In this document: positions 1 to 11,130 of the stretch, piece by piece
Numbering within the stretch: position 1 is the stretch's first letter
Layout of the letters: every line of letters begins with the position of its first letter
Origin: Amoebidium appalachense
Lineage: Eukaryota; Ichthyosporea
Assembly: GCA_963693365.1 (NCBI GenBank)
Contig: CAVNZM010000008.1
Coordinates: 6,076,001-6,140,000 of the forward strand
Reading direction: 5' to 3'
DNA: 64,000 bases
Program-made: the position numbers and the translations under genes
The notes under the pieces: generated by a model
The model's database searches: none
Told to the model about the DNA's origin: nothing
The model's input: only the letters and a program-made list of their open reading frames with translations

Positions 1-732
1 CTAAGGGAGCAGAGTGCACAGAGGTGTCATGTAAAACACGACTTACACATTAATGAGAGGGCAATCGGAGTTGTTCACGAGACATTGAAAAGATTTCAAA
101 CAACAACTGAATCTTTATTGTGCTCTCGGTTCCTTTTGTACTTGCGACTTATCACCTTATCACAACTAAAGAGGGAGAACCAATCGGTTCTATCAGAAGA
201 TAGAAAAACACATTCCGACAGAGCATACGCATTCCAACTTCCGATTAAACTAAAGTGTAGAAACTCTTACTTAAATAAATTAAGTAATTATACATCTAGT
301 CACTATTAGCTCACATATATATTTATGTTCGTCTCTATAAAGAAACTTATTTAAATACATATATTTCCTAAAAGTCGACACTCTCAAAGTGAAGACACTT
401 TGCAATAAACCGAATTCCATATATATCTATTGTCCAATCACAACACACATATATTAACAGACAGGAATGCACAACACAATCTACAGATGTACTCGCTCGC
501 GACTATTGGCGAGCCATCCTTTTGAGAACAAAACTAGGCCATTTTGAAATAAAGCAAAGACAACGAGTGAGGCTAGCCAATCACGCTACCTCTCAGATAA
601 ACAGAGGAGAGCAAACAGAAATAAAATACAATAAGTTCTTATCAGGCAAGAGAGCCAGGTGTGCACAGATCTTCAGATATCTGTGCCCACAGAAACAAGG
701 GAGAGAGAGATACGGGGGGGGGGGGGGGGGGG

Positions 733-766
<34 letters not shown>

Positions 767-858
767 ACAAAGGAGGAAAGCAGACACGAATACAAACAAG
801 CTAGGACACATACATACTTCAAGGCTCTTGCTGTCATACATGGTGACGTATTCCAACA
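1..858 (-). repeat. 3' LTR of copia-1 (window edge, partial)
   Basis: This is a near-identical copy of 10361-11222. It ends on the plus strand in ...TTCCAACA at 858, the complement of the TG start of the LTR. It contains the variable G-run/(GA)n tract at about 714-766. The polypurine-type sequence follows at about 859-868 (complement of TGAGTGGGGA). Only about 17 bases are missing at the window edge. Confidence 0.93.
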
Positions 859-1579
859 TCCCCACTCAAGGGGTTGAAGTTTGTGTTCTCGTGTCTGTTG
901 ATGTGACGGTAGATGAGGTCCAAACACAGGAGGGGCCGTCACACTCAAGTTTCCCCACTCGAGGATGCAAACCGAAGATCCTTGAGGTGGGAAGGAGAGA
1001 ATCAAAACTGAAGAGGCACACAACGACGGTTGCCTCTGAAGACTCGAAATAAGAAATCATGGTGGTTATCGGCGATATATATATATATATATAGGAAACA
1101 CTAGTGTATGTGTGACGTGTTGGTGGCTAATGGTTTATACTGGGGACCACCCAGGTAAACACAAGACATGAACATCTTGTGGACTGATTTATAGACTGGT
1201 GGTCAACCAGTTAAGACACGGGGAAGGTGCATCCCGTGGACTAGGTTTAGACTGGCAGTCAACCAGCACGTCATGGCTATAGATAATTATTTATACTGGG
1301 ACGCCATCCCAGTTCGACATATATATAGGTCGAATATAGAAGAAAACCAATATATATGGTGGGATATGAATATAAATAAATGACGGATGGGGGAGAATAA
1401 TTCCCCACTGAAGATGCACACATATGACGATGTAAGACTGAGTCCCCACTGATGAAGAGAAACGATGAGGAGTAGTAGACTTTCGTTGGGAGGCATCTTG
1501 ATCACCGTAGGTGTGTCAACTGCTGTCCAGGGCCCCAACCTACTCAGAAACCACTCGATGATGAACACCAGTGCACGGG
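859..1579 (-). other. copia-1 3' non-coding region
   Basis: About 720 bases lie between the RNase H stop and the 3' LTR, matching 18143-18863 of copia-2. The stretch holds AT-rich dinucleotide runs (about 1076-1094) and diverged short repeats around 1150-1290 in which paired segments recur (CCAGT/ACTGG and GACCACC-like motifs). No coding potential was seen. Confidence 0.7.
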
Positions 1580-3439
1580 TCAGTCACGGAGACTGAGGTT
1601 GGCACGGTGTGTGTCGTGGGCCGGACCAGCCAGAGGCTTGGTGAAGATGTCGGCCAGGTTCTTCTTGGTGTCGATGTAGGTGACAGTGACGTCCCCACTG
1701 TTGATGTAGTCCTTGGTGTTGAAGTAACGAACGGCAATGTGCTTGGTCCGGTGCTTGATGGTGTTGGAGTGGACCAGAGCAATGGTGGACTGATTGTCAC
1801 AGTACACGGGGGTGGGCTCGGTCATGGGGTAGCCCAGCTCCTTGAGTAGATCACGGTGCCAGACAACATCTTGCACGGCAGCATTGAGGGCCAGGAGCTC
1901 GGCCTCACACGTGGAAGTTGCAGTGATCGTCTGCAGCTTGGAGTGGTAGGTGACGGGGGAGCCTTCGAGGAGGATGACGTACCCAGACGTGGAACGACGG
2001 GTGGTGGGGCAACCAGCAAAGTCAGAATCCGAGTAGCACTCAAGGATGGGCACCTTGCTGTTGGGGGCTTTCTTCTTGTAGTAGAGGCCGAGGTTGATGG
2101 TGCCGAGCAGGTAACGAACGACACGGAGGAGAAGCTCCCAGGCAGTCTTGGTGGGCTTGGAGCTGAATCGGCCGAGGTAGCCAATGGCATACGAGATGTC
2201 AGGCCGGGAGCACCGAGCAACCCACAGCAGACGGCCGAGGAGTTCACGGTAGGGGACGGTGGTGGGCAGGGATGAGAGGGAGGTCTCGTTGATGATGGTG
2301 CCCACGGGGATAGGGGTGGCCTTAGGCTTGGCATCGACCAGGTTGAAGTCGGTGATGATGTCCTTGATGTAGGAAGACTGCAGCAGCTTGAGGGAGTCAC
2401 GGGTGTACAGCAGTTGGGTGCCGAGGAAGATGTCTGGCAGACCGACCTTGCACTCGGCAGACTTCGTGATGTGACGAACAAGCCCCTGCATGATGGTGGA
2501 GTTCCGTGTGCAGGTGATGATGGCATCATCAACGTAGTTGCCCGAACGGATGATGTGCCCGTTGGGGAACTGACGGAAGTAGACACACGGATCGGAACGG
2601 AGACGGGTGAGGCCGTGGGCAATGAGAATAGAGTTGAAGAACTCGTACCATGCCAGGGATGCCTGCTTGAGTCCGTAGAGGGCCTTCTTGAGTTTCCAGA
2701 CTTTGTGTTCATTGCCAGGGAGGATAAAACCAGGAGGTTGCTCCATGTACAAAGTCTCGTCGAGGGGGCTGTTGAGGAAGGCCGTGCTGATGTCGAGTTG
2801 ATGGATCTCGTGGTCCTGTTGCACACCGAGGGCAAGCAGGGCACGGACGGAGGAGGACATGACGACGGGGGAAGAGTTTTCACCGTAGTCAACACCGTAG
2901 ACTTGGGTGAAACCCTTGGCCACACCACGACCCTTGATCTTGGTGTCACCAGCAGAGTTGAGGACCTTCTCCGTGACAATCCACTTGAATCGGATGATGT
3001 TGGCATCGGAGGGGGGCTCAACTACGTCGAAGATGTCCTTGTCGATGAAAGCCTTGTACTCGGCAGTGAGGGCAGTTACCACTTCATCACCCTTGGTGCC
3101 ACAGCACAGCTTCTGAATTGACCGGGGCAGCTGAGACACATCAAGGCTGGGTCGGGAGATGCTCACCATAGCCATGGCAGGCCGGGAGGAGAGACGGGAG
3201 GAACGACGGGGGACGGTACGGAGGGGCTCAGGGGCCGGGGGGGTGTCTGGGACAGACACTCGGTGGTCGGGGATGGGGGCCTGGAAGCCAGGGATGGGTG
3301 CCGTGTTGAGGGGGGAGTTGGATAACACGGGGCTGGACGGGGCCGAGTGGAACTCCGGAGACCCAGGACGAACCGGGGTGAGATGACCAGGTACGTGGTC
3401 ATTGACGGCAGGGGCCGGCAGCAGGGGTTGCTGGCCGGT
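1580..3439 (-). pseudogene. copia-1 reverse transcriptase-RNase H
   Basis: The open frame covers the copia-type RT and RNase H. Visible landmarks are KWIVTEKV and VAKGFTQ at the RT N-terminus, QLDISTAFLNSPL (catalytic aspartate region), YVDD (catalytic pair), and RNase H motifs SDSDFAGC, STSGY and STCEAE, with a C-terminal DIFTKPL typical of copia elements. The protein is essentially identical to the copia-2 copy. It is out of frame with the upstream gag-integrase frame because of the 13-base homopolymer at 3440-3452, so it could be translated only by frameshifting. The tract may also be a homopolymer length error in the assembly. Confidence 0.93.
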
Positions 3440-3452
3440 GGGGGGGGGGGGG

Positions 3453-5411
3453 TGGGTGGAGCCACGGGGGCAGGTACACGACGGGGGGAACGACGGATAA
3501 TCACCGACGGAATTTCATCGTCATCGGAATTGGAATTTCCGGAATGCAGGGATGAATCGATTGAGGTCGTCTGATTGGTGGCCTGCACAGAAATCTGATT
3601 GGATGCCGTGGTGAATTGTGATTCGTCGAAGACGACATCGCGGTAGAGGTTGACCGTGTTGCCACGTAGATTCATGATCTTGTGGGCTTTGTTGGTGATA
3701 TCCCAGCCCACGTAGGTGCCGAGTTTGACGGTAGAGGCCAACTTGTCTCGTTTGGATGCAGGGACGTGTACATAGGCTGGGCAGCCGAACACGTGCAGGT
3801 GGGAGAGGTCAGGCTTGACACCGTAGAAAATTTCAAACGGTGTACGGCCATTGGCAGCTCTGGCCGGGGTCACGTTGATGATGTAGGCAGCATGCTTGAG
3901 AGCAGCTCCCCACAGCTTGGGGGAAAGGGAGTCGGCCTTGTCCTGATGAAGGAAGCACCGAACGATCTCCTGCAGATCCCTCATCTTACGTTCAACGAAG
4001 CCGTTGAGTTGGGGGCAGTCAACCGGGGCAAATTCCTGAATGATGCCCTTGGACTGGCAGTACTGCTCCATAGCGTGGGAGATGAACTCGGACCCAGAGT
4101 CTGAACGGAAGTGGGTCACCACCTTGTCGGGTTGCTTGTCAGTAGTCTCAACCAGGGCCTTGACGTATTCGAGAGTTTCGGATCGATCACGGAGGAGGTA
4201 CACGATGGTGTAGCCGGAGGCATGATCACAGGTACACACGAGGGCCACCTTGTAGCCACCATAGGAGGCACAGGGAGGCTCGAAGAAGTCCATGTGCCAC
4301 TTGGCACCGGGGAAGGGGCACTGGGTTCTGGTGCCGGAGAATGGGGCCTTGGTGGTCTTGCCGGAGACACAACCGAAGCAGTCAGTGGTGTCAGCCACTG
4401 AGAGGGATGAGGGGAGGCCTGTCACGAGGTCACCTCTCACCATCTTGGTGAGGGTGGACAGGGCACGATGACCGAGACGGTGGTGCCAGAGCTGAGGATC
4501 ATTGTTGACCTTGACGTTGGCTACCAGAGCAGTGACGGTCCGAGGGATGGAGGGACGTATCTCATAGTCAGTGATGAAGTACAGTCCATCTGTGCCTGTG
4601 AGGGAACACACGATGTTGCCACCACGAGTGTAGAGGTATGATGGGAATGCATCCTCATCATCGAGGTGGGCAAGGAGACCCGACTTGGAGGCCATTGAGG
4701 GTGATATCAGGAAGGCTGGGGAGTCGGGTACATAGAGGGTGTTGAGGCTCAGTACTGATGTTACTCCGTTGTAGGTGACGGCCAGGTTGATGACACCACG
4801 GTGATGTGCAGTGACGATGCCGAGGCCGTGGACGTCAGTCGGGGGGCATGGCCCGGGCTCAAGAGTAGAGAAGTACTCTTTTACTGGGCACACGTGGACG
4901 TTTGAAGCCGAGTCCCAGCAGGGGTCCATGGGTAGGGAGGCCGTGGTGGACACGAGGGCAAAATGCACCTCTTTTCCAGACTTGGTGTTGGCACGGTGGC
5001 GACGGGCAATTGAGCAGCCAGGTTTGTCACACTGTGTGACATGATGGTCTTCGTGACAGTAGGCACAGTCGAGGGAGCCAGTGGTCTTGGCTCGGGGTGG
5101 CTGGGAATGACGGTTACCCCCTTTACGTGGGGGGTAGGGTGACCGGGAACGATAGCCGGGGGGAACGGGACCGTGAGTAATCACGGTCAACTGAGGGGGA
5201 TCGATCGGTGGGACGACCGCGGGGGTGACGGGAGACGGAGCTGTCACGTCGGGGGATCCGGTGTCTGAGGTCGTCCTTGGTGAGTACACGGCTTTGCAGG
5301 GCACGTGCTGTTCGGACGGTGGAGGAGGACCCGGACCCAGAGTCGATGAGACCTTCACGGATCTCTGCAGCTCTGATGTCACTGATTAGACGGTTGTAGG
5401 TCTCGTAGTTA
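3453..5411 (-). pseudogene. copia-1 gag C-terminus, protease and integrase (5'-truncated by insertion)
   Basis: This frame continues gag after the DIRS insertion. It contains a CCHC zinc knuckle (CAYCHEDHHVTQC, spacing CX2CX3HX4C), the aspartic protease motif WDSAS, the pre-integrase motif LWHHRLGH, and the integrase catalytic triad in HMDFF, RSDSGSEF and GFVERK. The copia-2 copy differs by isolated residues (for example I versus T after RSDSGSEF). The open frame begins abruptly at 5411, where it meets the first base of the DIRS element; the matching N-terminal part resumes at 9624. Confidence 0.93.
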
Positions 5412-5762
5412 AGGTTTTATTTGTGGAATTTATTGACATAAATATTTTTCTGGGTAAACACGTAGGATGGGTGTTCGATATTGACATAACCATGTAGGCT
5501 TCGTTTCGTGTTTTAGCAGTTCGCGATTGGCCGCTCGCACACGGGCACCTATTAGCTAATCAAAACATCAGATTCCACATATCGCTAGACCGATTTTGAT
5601 TGGTTCGATTCAGATTCACATATCACTGGATCGATTTTCAATTGGCTCAGGTCGGTAGGCTTAGGTATATAAGCAAGACAGTTTTCAGCAGATCAGCAAG
5701 CTACAAACACATCTTCTGTGTTGAGCACCTACAGCCCTTACGGCTATACATTTTCTTTTCAC
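5412..5762 (+). repeat. Split direct repeat A1
   Basis: This is the left terminal repeat, matching 9057-9407 over its whole 351 bp. It contains two imperfect tandem copies of a roughly 45-bp unit around 5570-5650 and a TATA-like box further on. The sequences diverge sharply right after TTTTCAC at the end. Confidence 0.92.
5666..5673 (+). promoter_or_regulatory. Putative TATA box of the DIRS element
   Basis: TATATAAG lies in the left repeat, about 90 bases before its right edge. The same box occurs in A2 (9311-9318) and, reversed, in the second element copy (32786-32793). Its conservation in all three copies and its place upstream of the coding region suggest the element promoter. This is inference from position and consensus. 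Confidence 0.5.
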
Positions 5763-6257
5763 ACTCCGTGACAACTCTTGACACGAGCTTCTGTCACACC
5801 TTGACAATCGTGCCATCCTTGCAAGTTCAGCTTGCCCTCGTGTCCTCCTCGCAAGTTAGGCTTGCACTCCTGCCAGTTCCGTCCCGGTTAGGGCTAGTCG
5901 CCCTACAAGTTCCTCGACACTTCAAGAAGATTTCCTGACATGGTCCCTCACGCGCCGCGCCGCTGTGATCTAAGTCCCTACCACTCGTCTAATTTCAAAC
6001 CCCGTTTTCAATCCCGATGGCCTAGAATTTCACACCCCGCTTCGATCCGCATTGACTATCCTCGCTCATAGTCCTTGCCCGATTGCCCTTCTGAGTATTC
6101 AAATACGGTACTCCAATCGCGTCGCTTATGTTAAACCCAGTCAAAGCACCTTGTGCTTTCCTACTGTTCAGGAGTACTGACCCCAAGTCCCTGCCAGAAC
6201 AGCTTACCGTGTTCAACCCGCCTCCTTCCCTGTTTTCCCACCCTGTTTCCCGCCATG

Positions 6258-6860
6258 TCTCCCCCCACCATGACTTCACTGTCGATGGATACCTCACATT
6301 CCATTGGTCTGCCCCGCATTCCAGCAGCATTTTTTCCTCAGATCACAAGGCCAGCCTCGTCGAGATCTCAGCTACCCCAAACCCTGCACGGCCCCAGTTC
6401 CCCTGCAGCTGTTCCCCCCCCTGTTGCCACCCGACCCCGGCCAGCTACACATGCTGCCAGGTCCGGTCGTTCCCATCCACGTTTCTGCCCAGCCAGCCTA
6501 CCGTGCTGCCTGCCCATCCACGTTTCTGCCCAGCCAGCCTACCGTGCTGCCCGCCCCCGTTTCCAAAGCCCCTGGCCCGACCCAGTTAACCTTCTCCGTC
6601 CGGACTTACCTGCCTTTGACCCTGCCTCCGTCGTGCCTGATCCCAAAACCAATCCCGTCAAAGCCCCTCCTCCCCTCCCTGTTCCGGCTTTCCCAGTAAC
6701 CCCCGAGCAGCAAGAACCCTCAGGCTCGACGCCCCTCCAAACGAATTTCAAATTACGCGACCTCCGCAACCAGCTGCCCAACGCTCCCGCGGGCACTGAC
6801 GCGCCTCCGGCGGCCCCCACCACCACGGACCCTCCAAGCCACTCTCCCCTCTACCCCTGA
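6258..6860 (+). CDS. Proline-rich gag-like frame of the DIRS element
   Basis: This proline/alanine-rich frame of about 200 codons occupies the gag position, between A1 and the RT remnant. No conserved domain or zinc knuckle is visible. The first plausible methionine follows CCCGCC at 6258; the frame is open further upstream. It carries an internal direct repeat of about 37 bp (about 6475-6511 and 6514-6550) that repeats a short peptide. The assignment rests only on position. It does not resemble the gag-like N-terminus in the second element copy. Confidence 0.45.
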   Translation, partial: SPPTMTSLSMDTSHSIGLPRIPAAFFPQITRPASSRSQLPQTLHGPSSPAAVPPPVATRPRPATHAARSGRSHPRFCPASLPCCLPIHVSAQPAYRAARPRFQSPWPDPVNLLRPDLPAFDPASVVPDPKTNPVKAPPPLPVPAFPVTPEQQEPSGSTPLQTNFKLRDLRNQLPNAPAGTDAPPAAPTTTDPPSHSPLYP

Positions 6861-7425
6861 AGCCCCCCCTCAGGCCTGTCCCATGTAGTACCCCAAGCCC
6901 GGCTGTGGTCTAAGACTTGATGGCTTCACACCGCCCCACAAGCCCGGCGGGGGACAAACCCCCAACCGCCCCGACCCGCACCCCGGCCTGGCAACACCGG
7001 CCCGATCGGTGGAGCTACCCGCCACGCACTACATGAATTTCCACATTTAAGGTCGGTCCTGCGCTAAGCAGCCCTGCCCCCCTCTCCCACGTGTGCCCGC
7101 TCTGCTCTGACACACACCCCCGCAAAGACTGCAAGCCTAATGCCTAGTCTACGCGCACACCTACACACACAGATAGAACATAGGGGCTAGGAGCTAGGAT
7201 ACACGGGTACAGGGACACGGAGCTCGGGAGCACGGGCCACTAGGGCTGAGTACAAATTTTTGCAGGCCACCTACGGCGCCCGCGCGCGCCACAGAATACA
7301 TGTCCCTACACAAAAGACGTTATTCTGGCCACTGCACATAATTTTACTCCCCACCCATCCCACGAGCCTCCCCCCCCCCCCCTTACACTCACCTAGCACT
7401 CCCTCCCCCCCCCCCTTCTAACTCT
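6861..7425 (+). other. Non-coding stretch inside the DIRS element
   Basis: No convincing frame was found. The stretch is C-rich with several C runs near 7371-7415. It may be decayed coding sequence between gag and the RT remnant. Confidence 0.5.
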
Positions 7426-7910
7426 GTGTCCGCCCGCATCCCTGCGTGCTCGGGCATCCCCTGCACATGGCCCCGCTGCCCTGCCTGCAACCTCTCTCGG
7501 GCCCAGCTGCCCTACTCTAAACCCCCCGGGGCCCTGCTGCCCCCCCCCCCCCCCCCCCCCCCCCCCGGCTGCCGGGGTCTCCCCGAGGGTGCCCCACCCT
7601 TGCTAACCACACCTTCCCCCGAGGCTCAGACCCGGAGGCCCAGCCCCCCCTCGGCCACCAGCGCGGCCACCCTCTTCCCGGACCAATTCCTTGCTGAGTT
7701 TCCGGTCCTCCGTTCCTCCCCCATCGGCGCCGTTACTACAAAAACAAGCCCGGGACCCCAGCTCATTCTCGACGCAGGCCCCGGCTGCTACATGGCAGTG
7801 GCAGACGTGCAGGCTGCCTTCCGGCACATGCCCTCTCCCTTCCCCTGGGCTCAACCCCCCCCCCCCCCCCCCCCCCCCCTGATCTTCCCTTCCGGAGCAA
7901 CGCTGGCAGA
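7426..7910 (+). pseudogene. Reverse transcriptase remnant of the DIRS element
   Basis: The open frame contains AVADVQAAFRHMP, which resembles the first catalytic aspartate motif of DIRS/Ngaro reverse transcriptases (an ADV..AFR pattern). After this motif there is a C run (about 7856-7879) and the reading passes almost directly into the recombinase region. The palm motif with the second aspartate pair and the RNase H domain are absent, so most of RT has been deleted. The element is therefore unlikely to be autonomous. Confidence 0.6.
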
Positions 7911-8940
7911 TTGGCCCCCCACTTTGCTCCGGCCGTGCTGCTTCGAGCCACCACTACCCTGCAGGAGTGCCAGGCCCTGAGTCTCAACCTCGACTCTCGG
8001 GCCTTCTACTCCCGGGTGCAGAAAGTGTTCATCGATTTTTGTGGCATCTCGGCTGCCATCCTCCTCCGGGTCCTACCTCCCGGCCTCCCCACACACCGTG
8101 CAGCTCTTTCTTGCCTGGTGTGCCCAACAAGGGGTACAGGCCTCTTCCTTGGCCGGCTACAATTCGGCTATCACCAGACTCCACCTCGACATGAGACTTC
8201 CGGCTCCCTACCCCCACGACAAGTCTCTCGCCTGGTTCCTACAAGGGGTGGGCAGATGGCAGCTTTTCTCACAACATCCGACCCCGATCATCTCCCAGAG
8301 AACCCCCTCCTGCCCTCCCACCTCGGCCTACTCCATGGCCAGTGCCCCACCCAGGCCTCCTCAGCCAATCGCCGGCTTTGGACGGCCCTCATCGTCGGTT
8401 TTTGTGGTCTCCTCCGTTCGTGGGAATTTACCTCCAAGACCCTGACTTCCTTCGACCCGTCCCGTCACGTGAAATGGAAGGACGTGACCTTCAGCTACAC
8501 CCCCACCAGTACTTTGTCCCATGCCACCCTCCACCTGCCAACCTCCAAGATGGATGTACAGCCCTAAGTGTCAACGTCACTCTAGCTGCCCTGCCTCTCA
8601 CCCACTTCTCCCCAGCCCATCTCCTCCGGCAGTTCCTGGATACGACATCCGGTCAACCTGACGACCCCCTGTTCAGTCTCGGTGGCATTCCCTACACCAA
8701 GGGTGTTTTCTCTGACGACTTCCGTGCCCTCCTCTCCCGGGCAGGCCTCTCACCCTCCCGGTTTGCCGGCCACAGCCTCCGAATTGGGGGGGCCACAGCC
8801 CTGGCCGAGGCCGGGGTCGACGACTCCAGGATCCAACAACTTGGCAGATGATCTTCCGACTGTTCCCTGATCTATACTCGACTTCGCCGGCCCCCATGGC
8901 TGCCACTAACAAACGTGTATTTGTCTCTATCCTTAAGTGA
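7911..8940 (+). pseudogene. Tyrosine recombinase (YR) of the DIRS element, frameshifted
   Basis: The recombinase is spread over three frames. It begins with an N-terminal SAM-like part (HTVQLFLAWCAQQGVQ and SLAGYNSAITRLHLDM). Next comes a catalytic-core start with an FCGLLRSWEFTSKTL region holding the first arginine. The C-terminal GHSLRIGGATALAEAGV has the H-x-x-R signature. A premature stop follows LGR at about 8849-8851. The likely catalytic tyrosine lies beyond it in LIYTRLR, reached only in another frame. The second copy at 33.2-34.0 kb keeps this tyrosine region in frame with LGRWSSDC. Phage-type tyrosine recombinases are the integrases of DIRS-order elements. Confidence 0.85.
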
Positions 8941-8968
8941 AACCTTTGGAGCAAGCATACTGCTCTCG

Positions 8969-9056
8969 TGCCGTGGTTTACAACCATTGCAGGTTCACTT
9001 TCGTCCAAGGGGATGTCCCCCTAGAGGCAACACACGTCCCGGAGTAGTTTTCATAG
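8969..9056 (+). repeat. Split direct repeat B1
   Basis: This 88-bp segment is repeated at 9536-9623 and directly abuts A2. The B1-A2 junction has the form expected of a joined circular intermediate and of the template for terminal regeneration in Ngaro/PAT-type elements. Confidence 0.9.
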
Positions 9057-9407
9057 AGGTTTTATTTGTGGAATTTATTGACATAAATATTTTTCTGGGT
9101 AAACACGTAGGATGGGTGTTCGATATTGACATAACCATGTAGGCTTCGTTTCGTGTTTTAGCAGTTCGCGATTGGCCGCTCGCACACGGGCACCTATTAG
9201 CTAATCAAAACATCAGATTCCACATATCGCTAGACCGATTTTGATTGGTTCGATTCAGATTCACATATCACTGGATCGATTTTCAATTGGCTCAGGTCGG
9301 TAGGCTTAGGTATATAAGCAAGACAGTTTTCAGCAGATCAGCAAGCTACAAACACATCTTCTGTGTTGAGCACCTACAGCCCTTACGGCTATACATTTTC
9401 TTTTCAC
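9057..9407 (+). repeat. Split direct repeat A2
   Basis: This 351-bp copy of A1 carries the same TATA-like box at 9311-9318. It is followed by a 128-bp spacer that also occurs, reversed, in the second element copy (32570-32698). Confidence 0.92.
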
Positions 9408-9535
9408 CCACCCACCTACACCCACACTCACCCCCATTGATCCACACATGCGTGCTGTTTTTTCACGGGGCGAAGACTTCCCCCGTTTTTTGGGCACAAG
9501 GACCTCACGGATCAATAAATTGATGACTGGGGGCT

Positions 9536-9623
9536 TGCCGTGGTTTACAACCATTGCAGGTTCACTTTCGTCCAAGGGGATGTCCCCCTAGAGGCAACAC
9601 ACGTCCCGGAGTAGTTTTCATAG
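9536..9623 (+). repeat. Split direct repeat B2 (right end of DIRS element)
   Basis: This second 88-bp B copy ends in TCATAG at 9623. The next base resumes copia gag sequence (ATGGTACG on the plus strand). Confidence 0.9.
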
Positions 9624-10225
9624 ATGGTACGACGGAAGTAGTCGGCAATCATGGCCTGGATGTCGGTACAAACTAACTTACGGTTCTTCTTGAGGTGGAT
9701 GAAGAAGTTATCAACCATAGTCTTGTGAGGAATGGGCTCTTCGAGGATGTGCAGGGTAGTGCACAGACGGCGTGCCATGGTTAGGTAGGCCGTGACGGTC
9801 TTGAAGTCTTTGAGTTCAAGCTCATGGTAGTCGAGGAGGATTTGACGAGCACGATCTTCACGTTCAGCCGCATAGGTCATACGGAGGTTGTGGAAAGCTT
9901 GGGCAGGTGACACATCATCGTGGATTTGACCAGAGTTATACAGCTCATCATTGGAGACGAGTTGAGTAAACATCTGTTCAAGGAGGTTGGAAGCCTCGGT
10001 GTAGGCCTCCTCAGTGTCATAGCCGTGCCACTCATTCTCGTCGGAAGGGTCGACCCACTCGGGGGCCTTGATGACGGGCACTAACTTGGCCGCGGTGGTG
10101 GTACGTAGGTACCTGAAGATGACGGGTTCCCACTCATAATAGGTGAGACGTTTGCCGGACTCCTTGTCCGTGGTGTCATCCCCTTTCCAGGGGGTGAGGT
10201 TGAGATACGCAGGTTTCTCCGACAT
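9624..10225 (-). pseudogene. copia-1 gag N-terminus (cut by DIRS insertion)
   Basis: About 200 codons start at MSEKPAYLNL and are nearly identical to residues 1-200 of the copia-2 gag. The frame stops matching at RRTI, exactly at the DIRS insertion point, and then runs into repeat B2. It has the helical gag fold typical of copia elements (FHNLRMTYA and LLDYHELELKDFKTV region) but lacks the zinc knuckle, which is on the other side of the insertion. One substitution (E for K after TTDK) separates it from copia-2. Confidence 0.92.
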
Positions 10226-10329
10226 GGTGATCAATCAGTCAGATGATGCGTGAGAGAGGAATCAGATCGGTATTCAAATTTGAATATTTTGGATTGCAGC
10301 GAGAGTATGTGTTGCGAGAGCGTGCGAAA

Positions 10330-10343
10330 CTGGGCCCATAACC
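10330..10343 (-). other. copia-1 primer binding site (internal region of initiator tRNA-Met)
   Basis: The minus strand reads GGTTATGGGCCCAG immediately inside the 5' LTR. This is the complement of the anticodon stem-loop of initiator methionine tRNA (CUGGGCCCAUAACC), not of a tRNA 3' end. Drosophila copia is known to prime from a 5' half of initiator tRNA-Met. Confidence 0.85.
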
Positions 10344-11090
10344 TGTTGTTTTGTACGGGTCTAAGGGAGCAGAGTGCACAGAGGTGTCATGTAAAACACG
10401 ACTTACACATTAATGAGAGGGCAATCGGAGTTGTTCACGAGACATTGAAAAGATTTCAAACAACAACTGAATCTTTATTGTGCTCTCGGTTCCTTTTGTA
10501 CTTGCGACTTATCACCTTATCACAACTAAAGAGGGAGAACCAATCGGTTCTATCAGAAGATAGAAAAACACATTCCGACAGAGCATACGCATTCCAACTT
10601 CCGATTAAACTAAAGTGTAGAAACTCTTACTTAAATAAATTAAGTAATTATACATCTAGTCACTATTAGCTCACATATATATTTATGTTCGTCTCTATAA
10701 AGAAACTTATTTAAATACATATATTTCCTAAAAGTCGACACTCTCAAAGTGAAGACACTTTGCAATAAACCGAATTCCATATATATCTATTGTCCAATCA
10801 CAACACACATATATTAACAGACAGGAATGCACAACACAATCTACAGATGTACTCGCTCGCGACTATTGGCGAGCCATCCTTTTGAGAACAAAACTAGGCC
10901 ATTTTGAAATAAAGGAAAGACAACGAGTGAGGCTAGCCAATCACGCTACCTCTCAGATAAACAGAGGAGAGCAAACAGAAATAAAATACAATAAGTTCTT
11001 ATCAGGCAAGAGAGCCAGGTGTGCACAGATCTTCAGATATCTGTGCCCACAGAAACAAGGGAGAGAGAGATAGGGGGGGGGGGGGGGGGG

Positions 11091-11130
<40 letters not shown>

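Larger units (their letters stand above)
5412..9623 (+). mobile_element. DIRS-order (Ngaro/PAT-like) tyrosine-recombinase retrotransposon
   Basis: This 4212-bp element lies inside the gag gene of copia-1. Removing it restores exactly the uninterrupted sequence seen in copia-2 (GTTA joined to ATGG), so it inserted with no target-site duplication. Its termini form split direct repeats in the order A1 (5412-5762), internal region, B1 (8969-9056), A2 (9057-9407), spacer, B2 (9536-9623). A1 and A2 are both 351 bp; B1 and B2 are both 88 bp. Inside are a proline-rich gag-like frame, a reverse transcriptase remnant, and a frameshifted tyrosine recombinase with an H-x-x-R motif. This structure is diagnostic of DIRS-order elements that integrate through a circular intermediate. 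The copy appears defective. Confidence 0.93.

Noticed and set aside
85-309. Small frames inside the LTRs (also 10250-10669, 13267-13686, 19439-19795)
   Set aside because: They lie within LTR and leader sequence, antisense to the element, and are repeated only because the LTR is repeated; no evidence for translation.
1822-4401. Long antisense frames across the copia pol region (for example 1822-3021, 2414-3121, 3682-4104)
   Set aside because: They are shadow frames of the GC-rich copia coding strand; the same shadows appear in copia-2 at mirrored positions and have no recognisable domains.
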